Positions 41,906 through 50,695 of a stretch of 62,848 bases of DNA are shown here, piece after piece. Below the pieces are notes generated by a model. It searched no databases and had not been told where the DNA came from. It saw only the letters and a list, made by a program, of their open reading frames with translations. The position numbers were made by a program, and so were the translations under genes. The DNA is taken from positions 10,140-72,987 of the forward strand of contig BJOX01000142.1 in assembly GCA_009731375.1 (NCBI GenBank). Direction: 5' to 3'. Within the stretch, counting starts at the first letter, position 1. Each line of letters starts with the position of its first letter. The stretch is from Paulinella micropora. Its lineage: Eukaryota; Cercozoa; Imbricatea; Euglyphida.

Positions 41906-42277
41906 TCAAGCCAAAAATTCTAAACAAATAACAATTCTTCCAGCTAGTTGGTCAGTCTCAATACTACCATTGTCTGTTTTAAGCACTCTAAAACTGTATT
42001 GTCCATCGGTCCAATTAATAATACCTAAGTTGTAGCTAAGATTGGAAATGTTTGCGATGTTGCTGTCGGCGAATGTGCCAATAATCCCAATGCGATCCAT
42101 ATGAAGGATTTTTGTTTTCGTTTCCGATGTGTCATTCATATAGTGTATAAACTTAACATTCATTCTAGTCGGTGTAAAGTTCAATTTAATGGTTTTGTCA
42201 AATGTCTTGCTACCATTAACCCCGCCTGGAAAATCATTACTCAGAAAAATAATCTTTTGGTATTTGAATTCACTCAT
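41906..42277 (-). CDS. Probable beta-rich minor virion protein
   Basis: This intact ORF of 123 residues starts at ATG 42275-42277. It has alternating hydrophobic and polar residues of a beta-sandwich: KYQKIIFLSNDFPGG, TIKLNFTPTRMNVKFIHY, GQYSFRVLK and GRIVICLEFLA, with no charged clusters and no signal peptide. It is placed between the ATPase and a shared upstream element, in the virion module. It is far too short for a double-jelly-roll major capsid protein and short for a penton, so a single-jelly-roll or fibre-accessory role is possible. I do not recognise it as a named family. Confidence 0.5.
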   Translation of the reverse strand: MSEFKYQKIIFLSNDFPGGVNGSKTFDKTIKLNFTPTRMNVKFIHYMNDTSETKTKILHMDRIGIIGTFADSNIANISNLSYNLGIINWTDGQYSFRVLKTDNGSIETDQLAGRIVICLEFLA

Positions 42278-42283
42278 CCTCTA

Positions 42284-42335
42284 TTTTTTGGTGAAGCTTT
42301 TTTTTAAAAAGGTTCTATATGTTGTATAATATATT
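42284..42335. promoter_or_regulatory. Shared upstream element B in a divergent promoter region
   Basis: On the minus strand: CATATAGAACC, TTTTTAAAAAAAAGCTTCACC, then AAAAAAT and the ATG at 42277, matching element A in order and spacing. On the plus strand the same 58-base gap has TATATG and TATAATATATT just before the ATG at 42336. It therefore probably drives genes in both directions. Confidence 0.55.
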
Positions 42336-42584
42336 ATGTTATTAATATTATTATTTGTGTGCTCTGTGTTAGGACGGACCGCCTGTGATTTCTATTCGCG
42401 GGTTAGCGAAAAAAAGAACGAAAGTTGTATTTATTGTATTCAAAAAGGAATGGAAACAAAATTTAAATGCTCTTACAAACCAATGAGCGACTGGTGTGTG
42501 AGTTTTGATGAAGCCCTGCCGTTAATCTGTGCGGGTAATGATGCTTTTTATAAAATTCACTTGTGTGAATGCGTTAATTTATGA
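42336..42584 (+). CDS. Short secreted cysteine-containing protein
   Basis: An intact 82-residue ORF starts with ATG at 42336, right after TATA-like sequence. Residues 1-14 (MLLILLFVCSVLGR) form a signal peptide. The rest has eight Cys (including ESCIYCIQKG, KFKCSYKP, DWCVSF and HLCECVN), suggesting disulphides in an exported or lumenal domain. It overlaps the start of the GIY-YIG gene. It is not a known core gene of these elements and I do not recognise a family. A surface or host-interaction role is only a guess. Confidence 0.5.
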   Translation: MLLILLFVCSVLGRTACDFYSRVSEKKNESCIYCIQKGMETKFKCSYKPMSDWCVSFDEALPLICAGNDAFYKIHLCECVNL

Positions 42585-43229
42585 TTTAAAGATAACGAGA
42601 ATAAAAGATATAAAAGGATCCCTGATTATAAACAAGGTAAAATATATGCGATTAGGTCGTATCAAACGGAACACGTGTATGTTGGTTCAACCGCTCAACC
42701 ATTATACAAAAGACTTTATGCTCACAAATTATATTACAAACTATGGATGAATGGAAAATATCATTATATTTCTTCTTTTGAAATCGTCAAATATGATGAT
42801 GCCTTCGTTGAATTGATTGAAGAATATCAGTGTGAAAATGTAAATTAATCGAGGAAACGAGAAGGTGAATGTATTAGAAAAACAGAAAATTGCGTAAACA
42901 GAAATATTGCTGGACGAACGAAAAATGAATATAAAGAACAAAAAAAGAACAAATAGCAGAATACCAGAAAAATACTTAATACAAAACAGAGATCAACTTC
43001 TACAAAAACAGGGAGAATACAAACAACAAAATAGAGATGAGATATACAGAAAACAGAAAGAATACAGAGAACAAAATAGAGATGAGGTAAATCTAAAACA
43101 TAGAATATACAGTTCAAAAAAATTACTTGTAAATGTAGTAAATCTTTAAGAATTGGTAGTTTATCTAGACATCTTAAATCTCAAATTCATTATGATAATA
43201 TGATTGGATTATCTGCTTTTGGTCTTTAA
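42581..43229 (+). pseudogene. GIY-YIG endonuclease with C-terminal zinc finger, multiply frameshifted
   Basis: The frame starting after 42584 reads DYKQGKIYAIRSY, VYVGSTAQPLYKRLYAHK and FEIVKYDD. This matches the GIY-YIG core: KIYxI strand, VYVGST, the R of the catalytic helix, then H. A stop at about 42846 and two or three frameshifts follow. Continuing in shifted frames are NRNIAGRTK, repeats of the type EYxxQNRDEI (42960-43090) and finally CKCSK with LSRHLKSQIHYDN, a C2H2-type finger, ending in TAA at 43227-43229. Such enzymes occur as mobile or repair nucleases in PLVs and large algal viruses. The start codon is not in frame now: an ATG at 42581 would need one base change. The gene sits in the middle of the virion genes on the opposite strand, as a later insertion would. 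Confidence 0.8.
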
Positions 43230-43422
43230 TTTACTTTTTACCACCCCCAGAACTTGGTGAAGGAAGGCATATCCCAATCAATAGTGTTGAAATACCTACC
43301 TAAGTGTTGGCTACCTCGCACGGTAAGTTCTTTTCAGACAGCCTTACGATACAAAGGGTATAATGGCGATAATGATACCCATTTGAAATAAGTATTTAAT
43401 AAGTCGGCTGTCGGTTTTTTGC
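43230..43422. other. Intergenic stretch between convergent genes
   Basis: About 190 bases without a clear frame between the 3' ends of the GIY-YIG gene and the small minus-strand ORF. Confidence 0.5.
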
Positions 43423-43575
43423 TTAGTCAAACAGCAATCCCAGCTGTCCTCGTATTCGTGGTCTAATTTTTTTTTCTTCCTGTTTAATTTGGACATCAAA
43501 GACCCTATTTTTCAACTCTGGTGCCAGGTCTTCCGTCTCTATGATTGGTGGTGGTGGGTGTAATCTAGGGGGCAT
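43423..43575 (-). CDS. Small 50-residue protein overlapping the fibre 3' end
   Basis: ATG at 43573-43575 overlaps the last codons of the fibre gene by 11 bases (AATGCCCCCTAG) and the ORF ends in TAA at 43423-43425. It starts MPPRLHPPPPIIETEDL and continues with a charged helix-like part (IKQEEKKIRPRIRGQ). Overlap with the upstream stop suggests translational coupling. No family recognised. Confidence 0.4.
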   Translation of the reverse strand: MPPRLHPPPPIIETEDLAPELKNRVFDVQIKQEEKKIRPRIRGQLGLLFD

Positions 43576-46500
43576 TGGGAAATACAACTGCTCGGATTTC
43601 TGCTAATTGGTTAGATAAATTTTGTAATATATTAAGTAAAAGTTTATTTTCTTTTTCTAAATTATTAACCTTTTCCATTAAATGTTGAAAAGCACTAACT
43701 AATATTGGTATAAAACTTGTATATGTTATGCCTTCAAGATTTCCATTTCCGTCATCCGCTTTCATTCCACTTTCAGATACAAATCCAGGAAATATTTTTT
43801 TAACTTCGTCGGCAATAAATCCGTGGTTCTTTTGTTCTTTCTTTTCGTCTGATTTCAAATAATATGAACAACAATTTATTTTCATTAGTTTCTCGCAACA
43901 ATCCCCGGAATCTAATGTATTAATATCTGATTTTAGCCTCCTGTCCGATGAGTATGTCCAAGCCCCGTTAAGTGGAACAAATTATAAGCACCAGAGGGCT
44001 CACCCGTAGAGTTTGAAGTAGACCAAGCATGAAGCAAACCATTAGCAGAAACAATTATGCCATAATTCGTATATCCTCCCGATTTAAAAAATATTTATGG
44101 GTCATAACTATATGGACTTGCTCTTTTTCGTAATGTTAAAGAACCGCTGGATGCTGTTGGGATGCTTACCTCTCCTGATGTATTAACACCCATTGCCTCG
44201 GCCAAAGTTATAGTTCCTCCCACTGCAACACCTGTGCCATGATAAAAACTGAGTTTGTTGTTTGTCTTGTATATTTGAAAGTTGGAGTTTAGGTTGCTTG
44301 ATTTCCAGTTTGAACCATCATAATAACAATCAAAATTTAAAGAAATATTGTCTTGCCCCCAGTTTAATTGTTGAAATACAGGATAAACAGATGTATGAAC
44401 AAATGCTTGTATGTGTGGTCCGTTCGTGTTGGCTGTGTTTCCATATGATTCTAAGCCTCCTGTTGCTCCTGTTCCCTTTGAATTCCTGCCTACTATACAC
44501 GGGACACCTAATGAAGTTGCTAGTTTTCCACTGAATTCTTTTGTTCCTGCTATTGTTTGGTCTCCTGTTAATTTAACATTATGTCCGTCTAATGTGTCCG
44601 CATAACCTTTTGTCGCCCCGTCTGTTGATGCTGATGGAGTGGCTAAGTTTGTAATGCTTTGGCTTTTTAAGTCAATCCCCGCATTAGCCGTTATCAATCC
44701 GCTGGCCGTTAATGTGGTCCCTGTTAATCCAGCACTCGCCGTGATTAATCCGCTCGCTGTTATGGCTCCGCTTGTCGTTAATGTGTAGCTCGTAATAAAA
44801 ATATCATAATTATATGTCTCATAATAAAAATACAAACTGGCTATACGGGGTTGGCTTCTAAATGAAGTTCCGCCACTCCCCGTCTTATTCACGACGAATA
44901 TAATATATCTAGCAGAAGCATTTGAAGCGGGTGTATATGTTTTCGTAAATTGTGAAGCCCAAGCCTCGCCACTCCTGCTGTCCCATAATGTGTATGTAAT
45001 GTTGTCAGTGCTTACACCCACAGACCAAATGCTCGGTGTTGTTTCAATGTAATTAGCAGACGAAGACCTAACATAATAATTTTTTATCTTGTATATTGCT
45101 CCTAAGTCAATTTTTATGTATTCGCCAGTGTATGGTGTTCCTCTCCAAGTATTCGTGGTTGCGGGCACTCTTGTATAAACTCCCGTCGTGTCGTTGTAGT
45201 ATATGGCCGTAGTCCAATAATCATTCTGGTCTGCATTAAAAGCATAATATGCTGGATAATATTCATTAGAAGCAGAAGCAACAAAACCCGCCGAGTTATT
45301 GCTTGTCATAGTCTGTGGAGCGGTGTATAAAGTAAAAGCCGAAGCACCCATTTTAATATCGCCAGTCATCGTCCCACCTGATAAAGCAAGGAAAGCCAGT
45401 GACCCCGTGGAATTCACCCAGTTTGTGCCGTTGTGTGTTAATAATTGGCCGTTTGCGGGTGTTGTTATTATTACATCACTTAAAGCATCTATTGATTTTG
45501 TTCCTAGCCGTGTATCAAAGTCTGTATTCGCCCTTGCGGTGGTGTAATATAAATTTGTTCCCTCTGCTAAATTGGTGGTGCTCTTGGTCGCTAATTTTGT
45601 ATCAAATCTCGCATGGGTGTAATATAAATTAGTCCCCTCTGCTAAATTGGTGGTGCTCTTGGTCGCCAGTCTCGTATCAAAATCCGTATTTGCTCGTGCT
45701 GTGGTGTAATAAAGGTTTGTTCCCTCTGCTAAGTTAGTGGTTGATTTAGTGGCAAGCCGTGTGTCAAAATTTGAATTATCTCGTGCGGTGGTGTAATAAA
45801 GATTAGTTCCCTCTGCTAAGTTGGTTGTTGATTTTGTTGCTAATTGTGTGTCAAACCTAGCATTAGTATAATATAAGTTTGTTCCTTCTGCTAAGTTAGT
45901 AGTTGATTTAGTAGCTAATTGAGTGTCAAACCTAGCATTAGTATAATATAAGTTTGTTCCTTCTGCTAAGTTAGTAGTTGATTTAGTCGCTAGTCGTGTG
46001 TCAAAGTCTGTATTTGCTCTGACCGTCGTATAATATAGATTTGTTCCCTCTGCTAAGTTGGTTGTGCTCTTGGTCGCTAATTGAGTGTCAAACCTCGCAG
46101 TGGTGTAATAAAGGTTTGTTCCTTCTGCTAAGTTTGATGTTGATTTAGTGGCAGTCGTGTGTCAAAGTCTGTATTTGCTCTGGCTGTCGTATAATATAAA
46201 TTAGTTCCCTCGGCTAAGTTAGTGGTTGACTTGATGGCTAGCCGTGTGTCAAAGTCTGTATTTGCTCTGGCCGTCGTATAATATAAATTAGTTCCTTCGG
46301 CTAAGTTAGTGGTTGACTTGATTGCTAGCCGTGTGTCAAAGTCTGTATTTGCTCTTGCTGTGGTATAGTATAAATTGATGCCTTCTTTTCAATCTGCTGT
46401 TGATTTCAATAAAAATCTTGTGTCAAATCTGCCGTCAGTATAATATAAATTAGTGCCTTCTTTTAAGTCCGTTGTGCTTTTGGTAGCCAGTCGTGTATCA

Positions 46501-46661
46501 AATCTCCCATTGGTATAATAAAGATTTACGGGGTCGGCATCTTCTGGCACCCTATCTGTGTTTAAGCCGATAATATTAATGTTTGTTAAGTCTAAGTTAA
46601 GTATATCTAGACTATCTACGGCCAGCTCATTAAGGCCTAATAGCGACTTATATTGCGACAT
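43565..46661 (-). pseudogene. Phage-like trimeric fibre: NLYYT repeats, discoidin-like domain, S74 chaperone; broken
   Basis: Start is ATG 46659-46661 (MSQYKSLLGL). About 13 repeats with core NLYYTxxR followed by FDTRLxxKST and LAEGT fill 45480-46560, a repeat type of trimeric phage tail fibres. Next comes a collar-like PANGQLLTHNGTNWV, then LSGGTMTGDI and a discoidin (F5/8 C)-like domain (YYAFNADQNDYW, GEYIKIDLGAIYKIKNYYV, IWSVGVSTDNITYTLW). A shaft with GLITAS repeats follows. The C-terminus (AWTYSSDRRLKSDI, NHGFIADEVKKIFP) is a peptidase S74 intramolecular chaperone, which self-cleaves after trimer folding. Lesions are a TGA in place of a Leu codon near 46390, a one-base deletion near 46152, and frame changes near 44095 and 43945. 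The product would bind host-cell glycans or receptors. Confidence 0.85.
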
Positions 46662-46662
46662 C

Positions 46663-46783
46663 TGAACCTTTCGAAAAAGCTTCACCAAAACCCACGGAGG
46701 TGCGGAGGCGGAGTCTCTGCTATATATATTGGATAATAATTAATCCGGTTAAAAATTATTTTTGGTTATATATAGAACCGAGG
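46663..46783. promoter_or_regulatory. Divergent regulatory region with shared element C
   Basis: On the plus strand, GAACCTTTCGAAAAAGCTTCACC plus AAAA (46664-46690) matches elements A and B. Further right TATATATAGAACC (46771-46783) repeats the TATA-GAACC combination near the start of the plus-strand gene. On the minus strand TATATATAGCAGAGAC (46710-46726) would serve the fibre gene, about 60 bases before its ATG. Confidence 0.5.
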
Positions 46784-47307
46784 CAAACAATGCCGAGATT
46801 GGTAATAGAGCGATTGCCATAAAGAACCTTGAAAGAGCGACCATAATGAAGAAACAGTATGCGAGGCAGAGAAAGAGTGAGAGGGCGAGGGAACTACTCG
46901 CAGAGGAAGAGGCTAAGAATGTAAAAGAAATGACTAACGACGAAAAGATGGACCACATTACTAAGAAGCAGTTGGCTAAGGATATGATAGATGGTAGAGA
47001 TGGTGGGAAAAGTGAGGAGAGTAGTGAAAGCGAAGAAGAGGTTGAGCACGATTTCGTTGACCTCATTGCGGATAAAATATCAAAGATGAAACTTAAGACT
47101 AAACAGAAGAAGGCGAAGAAAGTGGTAAAAAAGAAAATGGAAGAAGAAAGCGAGGACGAAAGCGAAAGTGAGGAAGAAGAGGAAGAGCCCAAGCCAAAGA
47201 AAGGTAAAGGTAAGAAATCAAACATATCAGTTAATGTTTATAACCAACAACCCGAGAAACCAAAAAAAGAAAACAATGATACATCTAAGATATTTGTAAA
47301 GTTTTGA
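46762..47307 (+). CDS. Charged coiled-coil protein with nuclear-type basic and acidic blocks
   Basis: The frame is open from about 46762 to TGA 47305-47307, about 180 residues. It is Lys/Arg/Glu-rich: a helical start (IKNLERATIMKKQYARQRKSERARELL), an acidic serine cluster (SEESSESEEE), a second basic-acidic pair ending in KPKKGKGKK, and an Asn-rich tail ending SKIFVKF. The first in-frame ATG is at 46846, but an ATG at 46789 in another frame directly follows the TATA-GAACC motif, so the true start may have been lost by an indel. It looks like a nucleic-acid or histone-binding accessory protein. No family recognised. Confidence 0.5.
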   Translation: MVIYRTEANNAEIGNRAIAIKNLERATIMKKQYARQRKSERARELLAEEEAKNVKEMTNDEKMDHITKKQLAKDMIDGRDGGKSEESSESEEEVEHDFVDLIADKISKMKLKTKQKKAKKVVKKKMEEESEDESESEEEEEEPKPKKGKGKKSNISVNVYNQQPEKPKKENNDTSKIFVKF

Positions 47308-47421
47308 AACTTTTGCTGAAAGATTTTTTAAATCTTTTCAATACATAACTTTATGCACGACTTATTATTTACTCTTTTATATATCGTGATAAACTACCTT
47401 TCTATTTTAGTTGCATATAGC
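47308..47421 (+). promoter_or_regulatory. Hairpin and TATA-like sequence before the integrase
   Basis: AAAGATTTTTTAAATCTTT (47320-47338) is a perfect short hairpin just after the preceding stop and could mark a transcript end. TTTATATATCG (47378-47388) lies about 35 bases before the integrase ATG at 47422. Confidence 0.4.
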
Positions 47422-48416
47422 AATGGACCTTAAGCATATAGCCACTGACTCACAACTGGAAGAAACTCCAGGTAAAATGAAGAAGAACTTGAAAAACAGA
47501 AAATTGAAGAGGCTTCTGAAATACACCATCAATCTAAAGCACCTAAAAAATGGAATACTATGCTAGCTCCTGAGCCTGAACCATTAAGCCAAGTGTTTAT
47601 TGACTTAATGGATATGTCTAAAATAGCTACTAAGAAAGGAAACAAAAACTACAATTTTGGTTTAGTAATGATTGATGTTTATTCTCGTCGTGGTTGGATT
47701 GAACCGATAAAAAATAAAACAACCAGTGAAGTATTAGAAGGATTAAAGAAAATGCCTAAACCTAAAAAGATTACATCTGACAACGGCAGTGAATATAAAG
47801 GACAAGTCGCCGAATACTTTAAAAACAACGGAATTCAACATACAACGAACGAAGTCGGCGACCACGAACTATGGGAATAGTAGATAGATTTATTAGAACA
47901 ATAAGGAACGATTTAAATTTTATGTGGGAAGTTAATGATAATTTCATTTGGGTTCCTTACATTTATGAAATTGTGGAAAATTATAATAATACATATCATA
48001 ATACAATTAAGGCTACACCTATGGAAGTCTATGAGGGTAAAAAGAAAAATGACCAAGAAATATATAGAGCCGGCCTCGTTAATAAATTTCCTAAGGGCTC
48101 AGCCGTAAGAAAAGAACTAGAACGTACAGTTTTTAGTAAAGGCGATGTTCAGTACTCCAAGAAAGTATATACAGTAAAAGGCAGGAAAGGTGTTAAGTTG
48201 ATACTCGGTGAAAACGAACTAGTTAGTCCTCAGCAATCATTAAAATCTAAAATGAACGAACAACCGGAAGAAGTTAAACCTCAACTAGCCGATAAAGTAA
48301 AGGTAGCAACTAAAGAAAAGAAGACCGGTCACTTATTAAAGTCATTGGATATTAAACCGGAGAATATCCGTAGTAGTGCCCGGATTAAGAAGAAAAAAGA
48401 AATACTTGATTTATAA
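47422..48416 (+). pseudogene. Retroviral-type (rve) integrase, frameshifted
   Basis: ATG at 47422 opens an N-terminal part that shifts frame near 47475. The main frame then has VFIDLMDM (first Asp, codon at 47602), GLVMIDVYSRRGWIEPI, and ITSDNGSEYKG (second Asp, codon at 47779, 59 residues later). Near 47870 another one-base shift separates GDHE from MGIVDRFIRTIRNDL. In this helix the position where Glu is usual in retroviral integrases holds Asp (GIVDRF, codon at 47883). The C-terminal third has a basic SH3-like part (GDVQYSKKVYTVKGRKGVK) and a Lys-rich tail. Polinton-type integrases insert the element with short target duplications. No chromodomain is seen. At least two frameshifts make this copy non-functional as read. 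Confidence 0.85.
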
Positions 48417-48443
48417 TGAAATAATACAAACAAAGATTTAATA

Positions 48444-48989
48444 TTACTTATTAACTGTAGCCGGAATGATTCTGGCAATTTTGGTGAGATCCTTCAACAC
48501 CTTGGGAATGTTTGACAGAGAAGGACAAAAGAAATTAGATCCATCTTTCAGGAATATAACCCAAACAAGATCACCAATCTTGACGCTCTTCATATTACTA
48601 GTTGCCCCTAGTGCCATAATCTTTGCGTCTCCATCCTTTCTGACTTCTGAAATAGACAGATTTGTTTCTTCTCCACTCACAAAATATCTGTTTTCAGCCT
48701 TTGTCGGCGTAAATTTTCCTTTGCCTTTCTTTCCATCACCGCCAACTCCCAAAGTCTTCATGCATTCAGTGAGACCCTGAAGATATGGAACTTTGTTATC
48801 TTCGCCCTACAAAAAAGGCAGCCTAACTAAATCAAAACAAGCGAAGGGTAAGATGCTTACCTGAGCTGGCTGAGCAGGTACAACAGGCTCCTACAATACG
48901 CAAACAAAAAATAAAACCAACAAAAAAGAAAAAGAGATTATTACCTGAGTTGCCGGTGCTTCTTCTTCCTTCTTCTTCTTGGGAGGCAT
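48444..48989 (-). CDS. Three-exon gene with two 54-nt introns, unknown function
   Basis: Minus-strand exons 48945-48989, 48861-48890 and 48444-48806 join in phase 0 to an uninterrupted 145-codon frame from ATG to TAA. Both introns (48891-48944 and 48807-48860) are exactly 54 nt, start GTAA and end TGTAG after a T-rich tract, and both splice after a CAG codon. The protein starts MPPKKKKEEEAPATQ, continues with a PAQPAQ stretch, a Gly/Lys-rich part (GGDGKKGKGKF) and a beta-rich domain (NRYFVSGEETNLSISEV, VKIGDLVWVIFLKDG). The last part resembles an SH3- or Tudor-like barrel, by inference. TATATAA (about 49066-49072) lies 80 bases upstream. Spliced genes within such elements imply nuclear transcription. 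Confidence 0.6.
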
Positions 48990-49079
48990 AGCAGCCTACA
49001 CATACACACACAGGGACAAACTATGTATGTATGTGTAGGGGTAGTTTAGAGTCGTGCCCAGGACTTATATAAAAATCAA

Positions 49080-49556
49080 TTATCTATACGCTTTATTCAT
49101 ATTTCTATTACCTTCCCCTACGTCTATCCCTATTTCATCTATCAGTATACATGCCTCTGTAAATGTCGTTCCTTTTTCAATCATTCTTTCCATCTTAACA
49201 AGCTCCTCTGCCACAATCATTCCTCTATTCTGCTTCTTCCAATGCTTCATCAATCTTATTTCTTTCTCAATTTTTCTTTTCTTCAACTTCTTTCGTCTAT
49301 CCTCCATCAAGTCTTCTTCTATCTCATCTCTTTCCTTTTCTTTTTCATCTATGGTCTCTTTCAACGCATCTCGCCTCTCCTTCTTGTTCATCAACTCTTT
49401 CTTCATATTCTCAATTATCGCTTCGTCTTTTTCAATATCTTTATCTGCCTTTATTTTCAATTCATTTAGTTTATTTAAGCTATAACTACTTGCTTTAAAC
49501 TGTTCTTTCCAAATATATTTATCTTTTACATTGTTTGGTATGAGATTTAATGACAT
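49080..49556 (-). CDS. Coiled-coil protein near the right end of the element
   Basis: This intact 158-residue ORF starts at ATG 49554-49556 (MSLNLIPNNVKDKYIW). Residues 30-110 form a long charged helix (ELKIKADKDIEKDEA, KKERRDALKETIDEKEKERDE), followed by EKGTTFTEACILIDEIGIDV. An upstream frame extension lacks an ATG. It points inward from the right end, as do many terminal genes in Polinton-like elements. No family recognised. A structural or scaffold role would be a guess. Confidence 0.5.
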   Translation of the reverse strand: MSLNLIPNNVKDKYIWKEQFKASSYSLNKLNELKIKADKDIEKDEAIIENMKKELMNKKERRDALKETIDEKEKERDEIEEDLMEDRRKKLKKRKIEKEIRLMKHWKKQNRGMIVAEELVKMERMIEKGTTFTEACILIDEIGIDVGEGNRNMNKAYR

Positions 49557-50229
49557 TATATGAGGGGTATGAATAAGCTTTATGGTTCGCAAAAAACAGA
49601 AAAACAGAAGCGAGAACGCTTATATGATTAGACGATTTTGGTATAATCATATGGTTGAAGTATTGGCTGACGAATTCTATTTTATTTTTTTATCAAACAG
49701 AAACTTAAAAAAAGTAAAGAAAATTCGGAAAACCCGTTATATTTCTTTTTTCGCAAATTGACAGCTGTGACTGTGTTTGGTGTCGAGAAAGGCTACGTGT
49801 ATCATTTTATTGTCCGTTTCCACTATTTAATATCCGTTGCCTTTTTGTCCCGTCCGGGCCGGCCGGTGTGTGTCTCTGGGGGCAGGGGGGTGTGTATTGA
49901 AAATCTGTCTCGAAGTGGCCCCCTATACTACTCGTCTTCTTCTTCTTCTTCTTCTTCTTCTTCTTCTTCTTCTTCTTCTTCTTCTTCTTCTTCTTCTTCG
50001 CTTTTATTAAGAGAACAATTTTACAATTGGACTCAGAGAACGTCCACGTGAAAAGTATAGCTAGTAAGTTATACCTTTATCTAAGGTGGAAACCCAGTTA
50101 TTCAGTCGAGCGTATTAAAGGAAAATATTGAATTTGTATTTAGCGGCTCGGTAATATATATCTAGTATTAATATTATTAAAATTAATATTTATGTTTAGA
50201 TATATTCAGTAGTGATATTATTATATTAT

Positions 50230-50265
<36 letters not shown>

Positions 50266-50309
50266 CCTCTCCCTCTCTCTCGCTCTCTCTCAGACACACG
50301 CACAAACTC

Positions 50310-50377
<68 letters not shown>

Positions 50378-50400
50378 TCACACACACACACACACACACA

Positions 50401-50476
<76 letters not shown>
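49557..50476. repeat. Right flank of the element, CTT array, CT/CA arrays
   Basis: 49580-49760 has a plus-strand frame (MVRKKQKNRSENAYMIRRFW...) too short and biased to call. 49934-49998 is a TTC array. 50232-50476 alternates CT and CA dinucleotide blocks up to the retrotransposon LTR. The right terminus of the Polinton-like element should lie between 49600 and 49930 but was not located. Confidence 0.7.
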
Positions 50477-50478
<2 letters not shown>

Positions 50479-50695
50479 TACTATCCCCAACGATAGCTCA
50501 ATGGAAGAGTAAGTCGATAATATAACCAAACACAGTCCTCAAAAAGCCTGAGAATGATGTCTCGTTATATTAGCTCAGTGACGCAAAGACAAAAGCCGCG
50601 AAAAGACCAGGATCAATCAGCATTTTCAGACGTGTCCGGCCAGACGAAATCTATAAATAAGTTTTTACCTGATAATTCGGGGGGTGATGTCCACA
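50477..50695 (-). repeat. 3' LTR (left end), 219 bp
   Basis: Runs from TGTACTATCCCCAACGATAG to GGGGTGATGTCCACA on the plus strand and matches 60533-60750. On the minus strand a TTATTTATAG motif may be the TATA box of the element. Confidence 0.9.

Larger units (their letters stand above)
39018..49600. mobile_element. Polinton-like (Maverick/PLV-type) integrated element, about 10.6 kb
   Basis: A block of densely packed AT-rich genes with 5- to 100-base spacers, unlike the flanking DNA. It contains the hallmark combination of an adenovirus-type cysteine protease, an FtsK/HerA-type packaging ATPase and a retroviral-type (rve) integrase, with a pX-like basic protein, a virion fibre and a GIY-YIG endonuclease. 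Genes left of about 46.7 kb run mostly on the minus strand, while integrase and its neighbour run on the plus strand. No double-jelly-roll major capsid protein and no family B polymerase are visible. Terminal inverted repeats were not identified, so the limits given are gene limits. Several genes are interrupted, so this copy is probably dead, unless the indels are assembly errors. Confidence 0.85.

Noticed and set aside
41906-42277. Major capsid protein of the element
   Set aside because: At 123 residues it is too short for a double jelly roll; listed as a minor virion candidate only.
46749-47225. Minus-strand Ser/Phe-rich frame opposite the coiled-coil gene
   Set aside because: It is the antisense of a Lys/Glu-rich gene, which routinely gives Ser/Phe/Leu frames.
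49054-49485. Plus-strand Ser/Phe/Ile-rich frame
   Set aside because: Antisense shadow of the coiled-coil gene at 49080-49556.
49581-49761. Plus-strand 60-codon ORF starting MVRKKQKNRSE
   Set aside because: Short, Lys/Phe-rich as expected of AT-rich DNA, and no neighbour or motif supports it.
38400-49930. Terminal inverted repeats of the Polinton-like element
   Set aside because: Only short matches such as GGGGGCC were seen between the flanks; not enough to call.
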